Assembly: GCA_030704615.1 (NCBI GenBank)
Contig: CM060734.1
Location: 1,118,001-1,182,000, forward strand
Origin: Takakia lepidozioides
Lineage: Eukaryota; Streptophyta; Takakiopsida; Takakiales; Takakiaceae
Direction: 5' to 3'
DNA length: 64,000 nt
In this document: positions 10,861-23,700 of the stretch, in pieces
Layout of the letters: the number at the start of each line of letters is the position of its first letter
How positions within the stretch are numbered: position 1 is the stretch's first letter
Position numbers and translations under genes: made by a program
Notes under the pieces: generated by a model
What the model saw: only the letters and a program-made list of their open reading frames with translations
The model's database searches: none
Told to the model about the DNA's origin: nothing

Positions 10861-12426
10861 TGTTAAATATTGAAAGGCCCACTTCTCATATAAATGTGTA
10901 CAAGCATGCTTCTCATTGATTTTATTCCTCTTTCACCCTTGAGTTGCTACGCCACCAAAGTGCTTTCTCCGGCCTCTTGGTTGGAGTTTCGGGGATGGTG
11001 TCCTGCGGTCGCGTTATTTATATGTCCAATTTCCTAATGTGGCAGGTAATACGCCTCGCGCTTGACCAAACCCAAGGAAACTCCGAATACTGGCCATGAT
11101 TTTGTACAGACAGACTTTGGAGAAGCAGATGAAAAAGAAACGCCAATTGGGATCAAGGAAAATAGCAAACTTATTACTAAAGTCGACCCAAAGGCCCGTC
11201 AAACTTTCGCAATCAGGACTGGGCCGCGAAACCACGACTGGGCGTACTGGTATGTATCAAGTACCAAATTGTCAACCACCTACCAGACTGGTAGGGTATC
11301 GTCCATGGTATTAGGAAGCAGATACCAGGCCAATACGGGTATATGCTAGGTAGTGGCCTGAGGTGATACTAGACTGGTCTGGTACTTCATACCAGTATAC
11401 ATACCAGTATTGATACCAGTTTCTTATCTGTATACGAGTCCAACACGGATACATACGTCACACTGCACAGCTAGCACAATGGATTTCCTTAAGAATTGAT
11501 AGCATATTTATGGTCATAATTTGTGCTTGATGCGAATGTTGAGAGTTTGAAAAGTGACAGCCCATGGTTATTAGTGGGTGCACTTCAGGGCCTGCCACCT
11601 GCTCAGCTGTAGGACAAGCGTACATCATCAGCCGTGCGATGACTCAACCGTGCAATAACTGCAGCCAGGAGTGAACGTCTGTGTGAGAACTCTGGGGGAC
11701 TTTTCACACAGCAAATCTCAGTTGGAACTTGGAACTCTTATTAAAAGAACTTCATTTGTGCACACTGCAGATACGAGGGAACTCCCCCCTCCGTCTTTCA
11801 CATCAATGCCATTAGTTACCCAGCTCTGTCAGACACCTGCCAGGAATCATCTATATCTAGTCTACCCAAGCTCTGGCAGCTCACGTTTTGCGTAGATTTC
11901 ATTTACTTGGAAGGATGTGGCGGGTACATGCAGTAGATCCTAGGCACGTGGTCTGCCAGGCAGCATTGGCCAACACTAGAATCAAACCGTTAACCAATCA
12001 CCTACACTAATCTAATCACACTTAGGACTATGACGCACGTGATACTAATCAATCCAATCTGCACTCTAAACACCTGCTCATCACAACAAAGAACTTGTAG
12101 TCTCTTGTACAAGAGATAGTTTACTATATTTCCAATCCGTGCCCTGTTGTTTCATCACGCTGGCAGAAGGTTGGTTAGCGTACAAGGGACAATCTAAACA
12201 CACATTTCCTCAGTAGGTAGAGAGCCTGATTGCGGCCGTTTACTTGGCTTCGAAGACGTAGGTAGTGAGAGAGAGAGAGACAGGTGTATATGGGCACAGA
12301 GCCTAAATTCGCTGGGGTCCACATTATATTTCACTTGACCACCTATGCGGGATTCCAGGTGAAGTGTATCCACATCAGAGCCTCCGGAGGTGGGAACTCA
12401 AGTAGAAAAAAGAGCGTTTTACTTAC

Positions 12427-12515
12427 TTCCGGCAAATGATCTCATAAGCGTCCTGCTCTGCATTTAGTCGAATCCATTGTTCCTCCGGCAGAGTTTTCAC
12501 GGGAAACAAGGGAGA
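12427..12515 (-). CDS. Exon-like segment of an unidentified gene
   Basis: On the minus strand an open segment reading SPLFPVKTLPEEQWIRLNAE and then QDAYEIICR ends at a strong donor (GGAA|GTAAGT). A plausible acceptor (GTCAAAG) precedes it, and a stop lies just upstream in the same frame, as expected of an intron. The peptide looks like real protein but I cannot assign it. It may be an upstream exon of the 9.7-10.6 kb gene; I could not find phase-compatible exons between them. The rest of 11.45-13.25 kb shows no other gene I can support. Confidence 0.4.
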
Positions 12516-13246
12516 CTTTGACACATGAAGGTAAACCGTCCATTATGCTTGCAAGCGTGGCCATGAAAATTCTCGATTGCCCTTCAAAAGCTATGGGACC
12601 GTGACTTCCCTCCTCAAAAGGAAGCTCTTTTCAGGAATTGTCCAGCTGCACAGAAGAATCCAAAGACACAAATGCTGTTGCCAGGCGAGAACTTAAGGGC
12701 CTGACGCGTGCCAGGCTTTGGCTGTGTGGCCGGCCCTGCAAGCCACCCAAGGGCCGCGTGGCCTGCAGGGAATCACCATTGTTCATCTCCCAATTAGCAA
12801 GTGCCACAGTCTTGACACTGTGTTGCGGGCGTTAACGTCTTTTGTGGCCATTGAGGAATCTGCGGACTTCCTCCTCCTCCCTTGTTGGAACAACTGCTAA
12901 ACTCGGAAGCAGCACAAAATGTGTGCGCCAGCAATGTACTTTCGCACCCCAAACTAGGGATCCAGTAAGCCAAAACTGGTCTCGTTTGACTGCACGGAAA
13001 GACTCGGAGCAAGTGCCGAAATTCTCCCATGGAACTAAGCTAGAGACTCTTATTACAGGAGCTCTGCATAGTGGACGATTTGAAAGTGTGCATAATCTCA
13101 GACTTTTGGACATGGACCCCTTCTTCTTTTGATGACTCAAGACTCAACCATGACCAGCTTAGGTCCTTTTGTCACTAAAAAGTCAGACTGATCTGGCGTT
13201 GCTTATTAGGTACGTAGTGACAAAACAGCTCTTGCGCAGGCACTAA

Positions 13247-13987
13247 GGACTGGTTTATACAAGGGCCCGGGCCCAAGACCAAGCTAGAAACAAGAAATCT
13301 TATTGGTCAAGAGCCTCAAATCGGGCCCTAGCAGTTTACACAAGGGTCCGGGCACAAGACCAAGAAAATGACATGGCACCAAACTCTTGGGCCCACCCCA
13401 ACAAAAGGAATGCTCCGGATTGAGACCCAACTCTTTCCCTTGGCCCAAGAAACCTACCATTAAGATATATTTTTTAAGCCTATCACAGCTGTAGTATTGA
13501 AACAGATCGTAGATGGGGTTGTACACAGGTAGAGATTAGAGACTCTCTACAGCCACCTAGCAGGCAAGCATTCAACTCAGGTTCTGCCCATACAATCATC
13601 AGCCCTCTCTATTCCATGATGAACACAAACATCATCAACAATCTAGCAAATTACTCGTTTATAAGTTTTATAAGTTGTTGCAATGTCAAAATGGTTGTAA
13701 TCATGCGCTTGAAGGCCATGAAGAGGACCAAGGCCATAAGAATATTATGCCTTCTTGCTTCCAAGAATTGGAGACAATGTGTAGCCGACACAAAATGGTG
13801 GAAAGGGGAAGAGTGGCTGATATTGGTGTAGGTTGGGCCTTAGGCTTGGGCCCAATAGGTTTACACGAAGAGGGCCCAATTCCTTGGAAATTATATTTTA
13901 ATCAGTTCATTCAGCCTGATTGTGGGCCCAAAAGCTCTAGTCTTGGCCCCATGATTTCCTGGGCCTGGCCCTGGTGTAAACCGGCCC
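13247..13987. mobile_element. Non-autonomous PIF/Harbinger-type element (741 bp)
   Basis: The left end, GGACTGGTTTATACAAGGGC, and the complement of the right end, GGGCCGGTTTACACCAGGGC, form terminal inverted repeats. Both ends abut the trinucleotide TAA (13244-13246 and 13988-13990), the target duplication size and sequence expected of Harbinger/Tourist elements. GGGCCC-rich subterminal motifs recur inside both ends. No transposase is encoded, so it would depend on a partner elsewhere. Confidence 0.7.
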
Positions 13988-14456
13988 TAACTCAAGGCAG
14001 CTTGTTGTGTACTCACCTCCTAGTGATGAGTCCTGAGTCCTGACCATACCAACATCTGGATCTGGTTTTTCTTTCATTGGCCGAATTATTCTCTAGTAGA
14101 ATTGCGGATACCCAATTTACAATTTACCTAGTCTGTAATCACTGGACTCCGATTGGGTTAAGATCCGAAACTTGTCCGTGGTTGGCTACCATGTTATTCA
14201 GTCAGCTACTGCGAACAATAATTTGGGAATCTGCCAGGCCAAGGCTCTATGATGGGGCTGAAAGGTTCAATAATGGCACCAGGATTGAGGAGCATAATGA
14301 CTCATCCTTGTCCTTGATGTCGGGCTGGGCCCTTTCTACTTACCGTGTTCCCGTTACCTTTCCTCTTGATGCATTAATGGGCTCATAATAAGTTTCGGCT
14401 AATGTACCGGGTAGGTACTTTGACGGCCCTGTTTGTCTTCTTGTGTGATGATGCTC

Positions 14457-15010
14457 GTTATTGCAACAAAATATTATGCATTATTTTGGCTAAGATAGTC
14501 AATGCGAACAGGACAGACTGGGATACAAAGCTATTGACAGCTTTGTGGTCATACATGACTTCATATAAAATCACCACCAATTATACACCATTCCAATTAG
14601 TTTATGGTATGGAAGTTTTACTTCCAGTGGAATTCTTATTACCTACCATGAGAACTGAATGGGGGAGGAGAATGGAATTAGAGGATTCAATTAAAGTAAG
14701 GAAACATGAACTATATCATGTGGAAGAAGTACGTGCTGATGCAGCAGATAACATGGCCAGAATTCAGATGAAGAGGAAGGATCAGTTTGATGAAGGTAAA
14801 TTGAAGACTTTTAAGACAGGTGATTTGGTACTGTGGTTGCAGAAGAAGGGGAAGATTAAAGCTTCTAAGCTTAAATCACCATGGAAATGACCTTATATCA
14901 TACAAAAGATGTATGATAACAACACAGTTATGTTACAAACCATTAACAAAGAGATGCTTGGTAGAGTCAATGCCAACAAATTGAAGGGATACAGTGGTAT
15001 CCATGATAGA
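14457..15010 (+). pseudogene. Ty3/gypsy integrase C-terminal half
   Basis: The plus strand encodes the part of a Ty3 integrase after the catalytic core: NANRTDWDTKLLTALWSY, TPFQLVYGMEVLLPVEF, a basic helix region, then DLVLWLQKKGKIKASKL, and after one stop (14888) a GPY/F-like region reading PYIIQKMYDNNTVML. The core is not upstream but is found inverted at 15.4-15.8 kb. Frame is otherwise good for over 160 codons. Non-functional as arranged. Confidence 0.8.
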
Positions 15011-15403
15011 TCATTGCAGCATGATTTGCATCTTGAAACACAGATGTCGTCACAGACTACACCAGTAGCACCAGCGGAGCACAAAGCACTTGTCATAAAG
15101 CTGAGTGTGTATGGCCATAGTAGAGAACACAGGTGTTCACACAGCCATCACAACCCACCACAGTCTACTACAACATATCACAGCCTACCACAGTCTGTCA
15201 CATCCCAACACAAGCAACACAGCCCACACAGGTTGCACAGTCCATAGGGGCAGTGACAAGTGGACACAAGTTAACGTCAGTAAAGTGGCCGGACAGTTTG
15301 GAAGTCAAACTCGGAGAATGTGCCACGCGGATAGAAGGAGAGGGGAGAGTGTTTGAATTCAAATACGTGGCCTAAGGGGCAAATCACTCCGCATTGCATG
15401 TGC

Positions 15404-15815
15404 CTACCCATTGCCCTGTGGGTAATAGGTTGTACCCTTCCTGTGCACAATCATGAACTCCTTAGTCAACAGTTCAATGGTCTCATTAATGAAATGACTT
15501 CCCTGGTCACTGATAAATTCCAGGGGACAGCCAAATCTTGTGATAATGTTCTCATATAGGAACCTTGCTGTGGACTTAGCTGTGTTGTCCCTCAGAGCCT
15601 TAGCTTCCACCCATTTTGTGGTATAATCAATGGCTGTGATTATATACTTGTTCTGTGTATTCCTGGCTGATGGATTAATTGGTCCAACAAAGTCTAATCC
15701 CCATTTCTGGAATGGTTCAGTAGGCATCGTAGGATGCAAAGCCATCTTCCCAGATCTTTGCAAAGGTCCTAGCCTCGGGCACTCATCACAGCTCTTACAT
15801 GGACGTTGATCGGGG
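15404..15815 (-). pseudogene. Ty3/gypsy integrase zinc finger and catalytic core, inverted
   Basis: The minus strand encodes CKSCDECPRLG (end of the HHCC zinc finger), then PFQKWGLDFVGPINPSA, ITAIDYTTKWVEAKAL and CPLEFISDQGSHF, i.e. the rve core with its first two catalytic acidic residues. It ends at TTYYPQGNG, where an in-frame TAG follows. That is exactly where the plus-strand fragment at 14,457 picks up the protein. The 15.9-16.6 kb stretch beyond is AT-rich with no gene seen. Confidence 0.8.
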
Positions 15816-16606
15816 AAGGCCTCCTGAAATCAATGTATCAAAAACTTCATGTGATGTGCAGTTTCCACATTGGGTTTCATCTGAAAATGAGAGCAGCAAA
15901 TCCTTGGGAGGGTCACTCCCCGTATTTTCAAAACCACATGAGAACAAATATAGGGTGTGATTTATTTTCTTGAGGTAAATTTTAGAAAAGTTCTACTTAG
16001 AAAATATGGTAGGGAAATATCCTTTCACCAATTTTTTTAAAAAGAAGGGTCACCAAAAATTCAGAGTTTTACTTGAAAAAATAATATAATAAAGGCTTTT
16101 ATCTACAGTATAATGTATCCATCCTTGTGAAGTTTCTCATATTTCATCCAGCTTTAGTCCATCTGGATGAAATCAGGTAGAGGTCACTTGAAGTTCAAAT
16201 ATGATTCCAACGATACACAGTGGATTGATGTTGATACCATAATCTCAACAGTGACTATGACATTTGAACCATCTCAAAACTTGTACTCTTTAGATCTAAG
16301 TGATGCTACGGCTTTGAATAAGTTCGTGGCTAATGAAAATTAAACTTTTTCTTGGGTCCGGCATTTGACTTACGTTATATGGAACGTACTTGTTTGTGTA
16401 CATGCTTTGAAATTTTGAATTATTTAAAATGACAATTTAAAATAGGGTATAATTAATTGTTACAAAAGAAAATTATAAAGAAAAATATGGTTTAGAAAAC
16501 AAAGGGTTTTACAATATTACCTAAAGATAGGGTGAAAAAAAATGCAAAATTTTAAAAATATAGCCTAGTATAAATCTACCTTTGTACGTACATATAGTGA
16601 CCCCCC

Positions 16607-17943
16607 ATGAGCAAATCTGGGCTGATCAGCGGCATGAGAGGGCCTGCAGCAGAGGGAGCAGGTCTTGATCAAGATCACTCATCGCAACCTCCTGGAGTAC
16701 AAGGGCTGAAGTGGCCACTTTGCAAAGAAGGTGGAGGTACCTATGCTCTGGTCATTATTGGTCAAACTGGGACAGCTCAAGCCACTCATTACTGGTGTGA
16801 GAAAAGAGAGGAAGAGTGGGTGCCTCATATCACTAGAGAAGTATCACAGATTCAGGGGACAGGTCAGCAAATCAGCACATACAAACTACCAATACCAAAA
16901 GTGAGTGGGGCGGAAGTTGCTCGAACGAGATCTGATATTTGTCATGTGAAAAACAAAAGGAAAAATGGTGAGGGACAACCCAGCAGCAAGTGTGCGCCAC
17001 ATGATGAGAACAAACATGTCACCAAGTTTGTGGCAAGCATGAGAGAGCGATATTGGCTGAATCAGACTGGAAGGGGGGCTGTTTTCATGACTAGGAGGAC
17101 AAGAGTGTCACACCTGAAGTGGGAGTCATTTGTGTGTGGGTCTCGTGGGTGTACTTTAGAAAACAGCTCTTCAGTCAACATTTCTCGGTGGAAGCTATTG
17201 CTGATCCAGGTGAGGGGCTGACCCAAAGATGCAGTCTTGTACCTTTGTATGACTCAGGCTTCAAGGATTGATGCAAATGAAGTATCTTGACAGTGATCAT
17301 GTGCGTAAGGCTGGTCCACGTGGTGACGAATGTGGATTCAACCCAACGGGTGATGACACCATCACTCTTCATCATGGTGAGAGGAATCCATCCAGGGACA
17401 AGCTGATGCAAGACAGGGTTATTGTGTTTTGGAAGCAACAGATCTTTATCATGTGGGACAAAGAGGGCTATCACAAACCGGGAAGATTAAGAGTACATCA
17501 GCTATGGTGGTTGTGATCACCAAGCTATGATTGAGAACGAGGGTCAGAAGGTGGCTGAATTAACAGTTGACGTCAAATTCAAAGGCTTCAATCATGGTAC
17601 ACGTGATGCAAGACCTGAGATGCCAGGGTGCAACATCAGAATTTGGGAAGTGTGGGATGTAAAGGAAGAGACCAGATCTGACCTGTTATTTGGTACGAGG
17701 CAAATTGACATCAAAACAGGTCTACACCAAATCACAACACCAACAACAAACCTGGTGTGTACAAAAAGAAGGCAAAGGGGGACAGTCAATGCTCGAGTTG
17801 AGAGAAGTGGACAGGTCAGACCTGAAATACACCCTGGGATCAGCTCAATCAGCATGAAGGAGAATCAGATCAAGCTTATGACAAAGCAAGTTTTGATCCA
17901 TGTTGGTGGGTGCAATCACACAGTCACACATGGTCTGATATGA
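16607..17943 (+). other. Long ORFs of unknown origin next to Ty3 debris
   Basis: Open frames of 204 codons (16607-17221) and 138 codons (17527-17943), plus a third frame between them, lie on the plus strand downstream of the split integrase. The translations show no domain I recognise: no zinc knuckle, aspartic protease, RT or coiled coil. They may be part of a decayed retroelement 3' region or chance open frames in stop-poor DNA. No function is proposed. The sequence from 17.95 to 18.70 kb shows no supported gene. Confidence 0.25.
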
Positions 17944-18721
17944 CAAGAAACTGCTCCTTTGAAATGGTAGGACCAGATGTGGGCATATCTGAGATCACAG
18001 AGCTGAAGCGAAGTCAGGACCAACCTGCCATGAATTATAAGAAAAGAAGGAAGACATGGTGTGCATGAGGTCGAGAGTCACAAGTCAGATTTGCTCTGAA
18101 CTTGGAAGAAGATGGTCTGCAAGGACGCAAACAACTTAAAAAGGGAGACACACTACATATGTAGTGTGATTTCAGCTGCAATCGGCATGCCAGAGGAGTT
18201 GGAATTAAAGAGCTTGAGTGTTTGCTAAGAGTCAGCTGAAGGACTTAACTGAATGTAAAGAGGAATAAACTTTTGAGCCAGGGATGAAAAAGTTAAACAA
18301 TGGATGAAAAAGTTCATCTTTCTTGTTCATGTAATCCTGGTCGATGAGAGAGCTGCTATAGCTCAACGAGCTATTGCCCGATTGAGGAGGCAGTTGCAGG
18401 TTGCCCATACGACATCAAGGAGAAGGGGGCGGTGGGTCTGACAGCCCCTTGGCAATCTGGCTTGATGAGAATCTGAATGAGAGACGGATGCGAATCTGCT
18501 TTGAGTTTAAGTTTTAGAAGGTAGATTCATCAGAGTAGGGAGGTGATAGCCTGGAAGTTATTAGGGTATGGAGCTTGGGGGGTTACCATTGGAGCAGCCC
18601 AAGCGGTGACGGTGGAGCTCAAGGGAGAGAGTAATGGAGGAGACAGCTCGACTGGAGGATGAGGTCAAGGCGGAAATATCTCAGCAAGGCAAATGACGGT
18701 CACTACTGCAAATAGGGGGGG

Positions 18722-19100
18722 TTAGCGACGCCAGCCGCGATTCCATGCCCGGCGCGGCGCTGAGCGTGCGACGCCCGCACATTTTTGCGACGCCACAACG
18801 TCGCACAACAGTGCCGCGGCAGCCCTTGCGACGCTGTAGCGTCGCACCACAGCGCCCAGGCGTCGCCCCCCTGCGCTGGGGCCAGCCGGCGACGCCGGGA
18901 CGTCGCAAGGTGGCATGAAGGGCAAGAGGCAGCCCTACTTTGCGACGCCTGATCGTCGCAAGGTGAGGAACCCCCCTTGCCATGCCCGGCCGTCGCATGA
19001 TGGTTTGAAGGGCGAAAAGGCCTCTGCGACGGCCGGGCGTCGCAATGGGGGGTGTTCCGACTGGGTTTTTTGGCTTACGACGGTGGGGGGTCGCCAGAGG
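18722..19100. repeat. Left subterminal array of GCGACG/CGTCGC palindromes
   Basis: About ten copies of GCGACG and CGTCGC occur here, often paired as a palindrome with a spacer of about six bases (for example GCGACGCCACAACGTCGC). In CACTA elements such repeats bind the element's own DNA-binding protein and aid synapsis of the ends; this role is by analogy. The array ends in G13 and C11 runs followed by a CT microsatellite. Confidence 0.75.
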
Positions 19101-19324
19101 GGGGGGGGGGGTCTCTGTTTTTATTTCTTTGCCCCCCCCCCCTCTCTCTCTCCCTCTCTCCCTCTCTCTCTCTTGGTTGTTAATAGATTTGTTTGCAAGA
19201 TGGCTGTCCCATCCAACGTTTTCAAGGACTTCCACTAATGGGAAGATGCGGACTAGTATTGTGAAGTAAGTGTTCAAGGTCAGCTCAAAAACACAAACAT
19301 CTCATTCCTCAAGGCACTAGTGAA

Positions 19325-20041
19325 GTGCAAATTGTGCCCAATCTTGAGAGCCCAGCTCCCGACTGTAAGGGTGCTCCCTTGCGCATTGAGGATTCCACAC
19401 TTTGCCAGTGGATGGCAACCACACCACCGATGAAGTTCTCATACTCCACATCTTCGAAGCCCGCATTGGCTACCATGGCTGCAAACTACAGGTCATTGGG
19501 TGCGACAGAGAGTTAAATGTCGACTATGACACCTAGACATTATTATATGGGAGGAATTGACACCTCCAAAGGATTTTTTTCATTGATAAATCATAAAAAT
19601 AAGCTACTCAAGTTTGAGAGCATACTCCAACTTCTGTATACAAGGTACCGGCCTCTTCTCTTCAAGGGAAGGTGGTTCCAGCCACATCTTGTGGGGCCCT
19701 CAGCAACACTAGTGCAAGATGATTGTGGTTTCATGCGCGTCAATGCAGATAGGCTCAACCCTACACATCGTCCATCCGATGAGCCTTTTGCATCGCCTTC
19801 AGACATGGAGCAAGTTTTCTTCTCCAATGACAAAACAAGAGGGGGAAATTGGAAGGTGGTTGTGCATGCTCAGCCTGGAAGAAGACGTATCTATCATGGT
19901 CTCGGATCTTCATGGGGTGAGGCGATTGCGGCGGAGGGAGAGACTGGTCATAATGATGCTGAGAGGGGCCCCTTGCAAGGTCTTGCACCATATCTGAAAC
20001 CACCTCACCTTGAGCAACGGCGTCATAAACTGAAGTCTTGA
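19325..20041 (+). pseudogene. DUF4216-like transposase segment, inverted within the CACTA element
   Basis: The plus strand, best seen in the 175-codon frame from 19517, encodes features of DUF4216, the domain normally at the C-terminal side of CACTA TNP2 transposases: PLLFKGRWFQP, DDCGFMRVNADRLN, EPFASPSDMEQVFFSND and GNWKVVVHAQP. The transposase itself is on the minus strand at 20.8-24.1 kb, so this piece reads the wrong way. Sequence before 19517 continues in other frames. Assignment rests on motif resemblance. Confidence 0.55.
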
Positions 20042-20778
20042 GCCACTGTTGGAATGAACTTAGAGGCTGCAATTCCACTACAACAGATCGTGGTAGTTAT
20101 GACTGCCAAACCGTGGTAGTCATGGTTTTCTTGACTTTGACCATGACTGCACCATGTTTTTATATGAAATTGACCTCCCGCAGTCGTTCATACGACTGTA
20201 GTCATATGAACGACTATCTAAGTAGTCGTCTGTATGATTACATGGCTCGGGAATAGGCGGAAGGCTGGTCAACGGCAATTGACCAGATTTAGCTCACCAT
20301 TCATAGTCATTTACATGGATGAGGTTACATAGTCATGATGACTACTGGGGATTTTGTAATTTGGTGTGTATAATACAATTAAAACACCATATGATCACAT
20401 GAATGACTAATGGGTGTATTGGTTAGTAGGTAATGAACCATAACTAGTAAAGAGGTTGTAGGTTCAAACTCCTCTAAGTACAATCAAATGGATAAGATGG
20501 CCCTAGGGTTAGTAGGCGAGCTAGGGATAGCACGTGGTACCCTAGATGGGTTGTCATGTGGTTTTTTCATTATTATAAAATGCATTATGCCACGTGGCAC
20601 AATGCGGTGCGACGATGCGTCTGACATAAGTTTTTATTTTATTTTTTATTTTATTTTAAATTTAATTTAATTTAATTTTTTTAATCAATTGCGCCTCGCC
20701 ATGTGGTGCGGCAGCGGCGACTGTAGTATGGTATATATGACTGCAGTGAGAGATATCACTTGATTCATCTGACTGTAA

Positions 20779-23700
20779 TCATCCGGACCGTACCATCATG
20801 TACTCATTGTATTCACTTGGTTTGTACGACTTACAGTCATAGAAGTCATAGTTCTGCCTCCATGCAAGCGTCTCATCCTCTCGTTGCTGAACAAGGTTAT
20901 TGTATCTTGTCTCCCACTCATGTATGGATGGGTTGTTCTTCAGTATGAAGTCATGCGCTTGCTCAGTCACCATGATCGGCAATTTTACCCTCTTCGATTT
21001 TTTGGGCAAAACGATGTCATTGGTTCGTGCATCCTCCTCTTCCTTCCACATCCGAGGGCTTCCTCATCCACCCTTGTCATGTACTTCGTGCAATATAACA
21101 TAGCTTCTTGCAACGTATACCCCTCCGCCATGCTACCCTCCGGGTGCGTCATTTGTCTTACAAATGCTTTCAAAGTCTTCATGTAACGCTCAAGGAAATC
21201 CACCGAGAATGAACGGGGCCGGCAATCAAAGCCTCTTCCACTAAGTGCACTACCAAGTGCACTTGGATGTCAAAGAAGGAGGGATGAAGGTTCATCTCCA
21301 ACATACACATTACCTTCGCCGCCTCTTTCTTCATGCTTGGAAAATCCGCTTCCTCCAACTCTTTGGAGCAAATCCACTGGAACAAGCCTCCCAATCTATA
21401 GATTGTCTTGTGAACCTCGGGAGTCAATGTCCCACGAACTGCAATTGGCAAGATGTCTTGCAAAATATTGTGGTAGTCATGAAACTTCAAACCATGGACC
21501 CCGTCGTCTTCACTGAACTTCATACGGAGGGATGACCCATAACCAGTTGGTGTTTGGATAACACTTATGGTGGCTATCACTTTCTTGTATTCCTCCTTTG
21601 CCAAGGTGCGCACCTATACTTCCCCGTACAACACCCTTTGGGTCCACACCATTTTGTTCGATCCATAGACAGCGCATGCGACCCTGCTCCTCAAGCTCCT
21701 TTCTAACACCGAGAGAATCTCCTTTTGCAGCCACTCCCTTCTTTGCCGGCATGCCATGAAGAACCCGAAAAAAAGGACGATCAGACATTCTTCTCAATAT
21801 GCATGGGCTCTAGAAGATGGCGAATCTTCAGGTCCTACATATACCCCCACCCGCAAATACTTACACAAATATTTTGACATGAAAGTGACAATGTAACTCA
21901 TACAAAATGTGCAATATCACATGCATGCATAAGGATATTGATGGTGTTTTTGTGGAATATGTACCGTCCAATATGGCAACTCGTAGAAGATTGAAAGTTG
22001 CTTCATGTCAGGCACGTCCACTTCACCGACCGTGCCCGCATGGGCCTCCTTCCATTGGTCCTCCCAAAACTGCCCGGATGGTGTCACAGGGGAGGACATA
22101 CTTCCTCTTTGCCATTAAAAAATGTTTATTTCTTCTTCTCCAGCGATGGCTCATAGAAAGAAACTTGCGGTAGTTCGGATACACCATCTTGTGAAGATGG
22201 CGGGAGCTATGTGCATCAGGATCATCGCCACAATGCAAGCATGCATGGTACCCTTTGGTGCTTAGTCCCGAGCAAACCGTTAGTCCTGTACACATCCCGC
22301 CACATTAGCAAAGATAAAAAGTTATCATGTGCATGGCCCATAATGCCATCTACCCAACTAGGGTGCACAAGACTGTCGCCACTACTTCAATCAATCCCAA
22401 TCCTCGTCGATATTATCCGGCCTTGACAAGTGAATGTACGCGGGTTCTTCATGGGGAACATAATATACCTGGATAATCATGCATTGTCCAAAGCAAGATG
22501 CCTCTCATCTGAAAAGATTGTCCGGCCATAGGATCAAGTGAAGCATCCAATGCCGGGACCCCCCTCCTTAAGTTCATCAACTAGAGGTCGCAAGTACGTG
22601 TCCATGTTTTCCACTTGTTTTTTCCCTATGAGACATTCACATCATTGTTTCAATGCTCCACCAATATGCAAATTATACTACATAATGAATTATACGTCTT
22701 ATTCCATGATTATGTCACTCATCAATCTTGCATCCGAATTGCGCTAGAGATCAGAAGATTAATGTAAAGTCTAAGGGAATAATAAGCATGAAATGGGAAC
22801 ACTCACCTGGTACAATGGCAACCAACATGACATGGCCTTTTTTATTGAAAGATATGGAGGGATGTTGTAGTTCACCATGGTCACCGGCCAAGTGGAATGA
22901 CCACATGACTGGACAGAGTACGGGTTGACCCCATCCAAGGAGAAGCCGAGGTGGACATGTCGTGGGTCCTCCAAGAGAAAAAACCACATCTCTTCAGTAT
23001 GCCTCCATGCTTGTGAATCTTGTGGCCAGCCACCTTTCCCGGGGGCCTCCGATGCGAGGCGTGCCATCTGGGGCTTCGGTACTGTGCCTTCAATCGCGGG
23101 ATGATCGAAAAGTAATGCATTTTCTAGGATGAATTACCCCACGTCCCCCACATGTAATCATCCCATTAGCAACATAATACAACATATTTATGTCTTTCCC
23201 TTTATGCACCCTCTCCCTCATTAGGAAAATAATGATCAAAACCGAACGTCGCTAATATTACTCACTCCTTCCAAAGCCACTCTCTAAACCCTAAACTTTG
23301 TGGAATACACTTTACATGCATTGAGAAGATTAAAGAAAATAATTTCCATGTGAGGGGGAATGGCGCTTATACCTTGCGTGGTACTTTTTTCCCTTGGACA
23401 TCATCCCGATATCGGTCTTTCTTGCACTTTGGACACTTGGTCAGACGTGAATCATCTCCGTAGTATAGGGTTTTATCACATGGACATGCATGAAAAATCT
23501 TATAGCCCATCCCCACAGAGTCCAAGACTTCACGCACCTCTTTCCGCGATCGTGGCATCTTGGATTTCAAGTGTGGAGCAAGGATATAGTCCGCAATAGT
23601 TCACATTATGGCAAACATCCCAACATTACTTATGCCAAATCGAATTTGAAGATTGAGCAAAAGTAAGATTGTTGAAAGTCGACTCACTTTCGCCCCTTCG

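Noticed and set aside
12290-12400. Minus-strand peptide (SDVDTLHLESRIGGQVKYN) as the exon after 12427-12515
   Set aside because: No acceptor puts this frame in phase with the upstream donor, so it is not supported as part of the gene.
20420-20475. GGTTCAAACTCC as a tRNA or SINE B box inside the CACTA element
   Set aside because: The upstream A-box match is weak, no clover-leaf can be drawn and no poly-A or simple tail follows.
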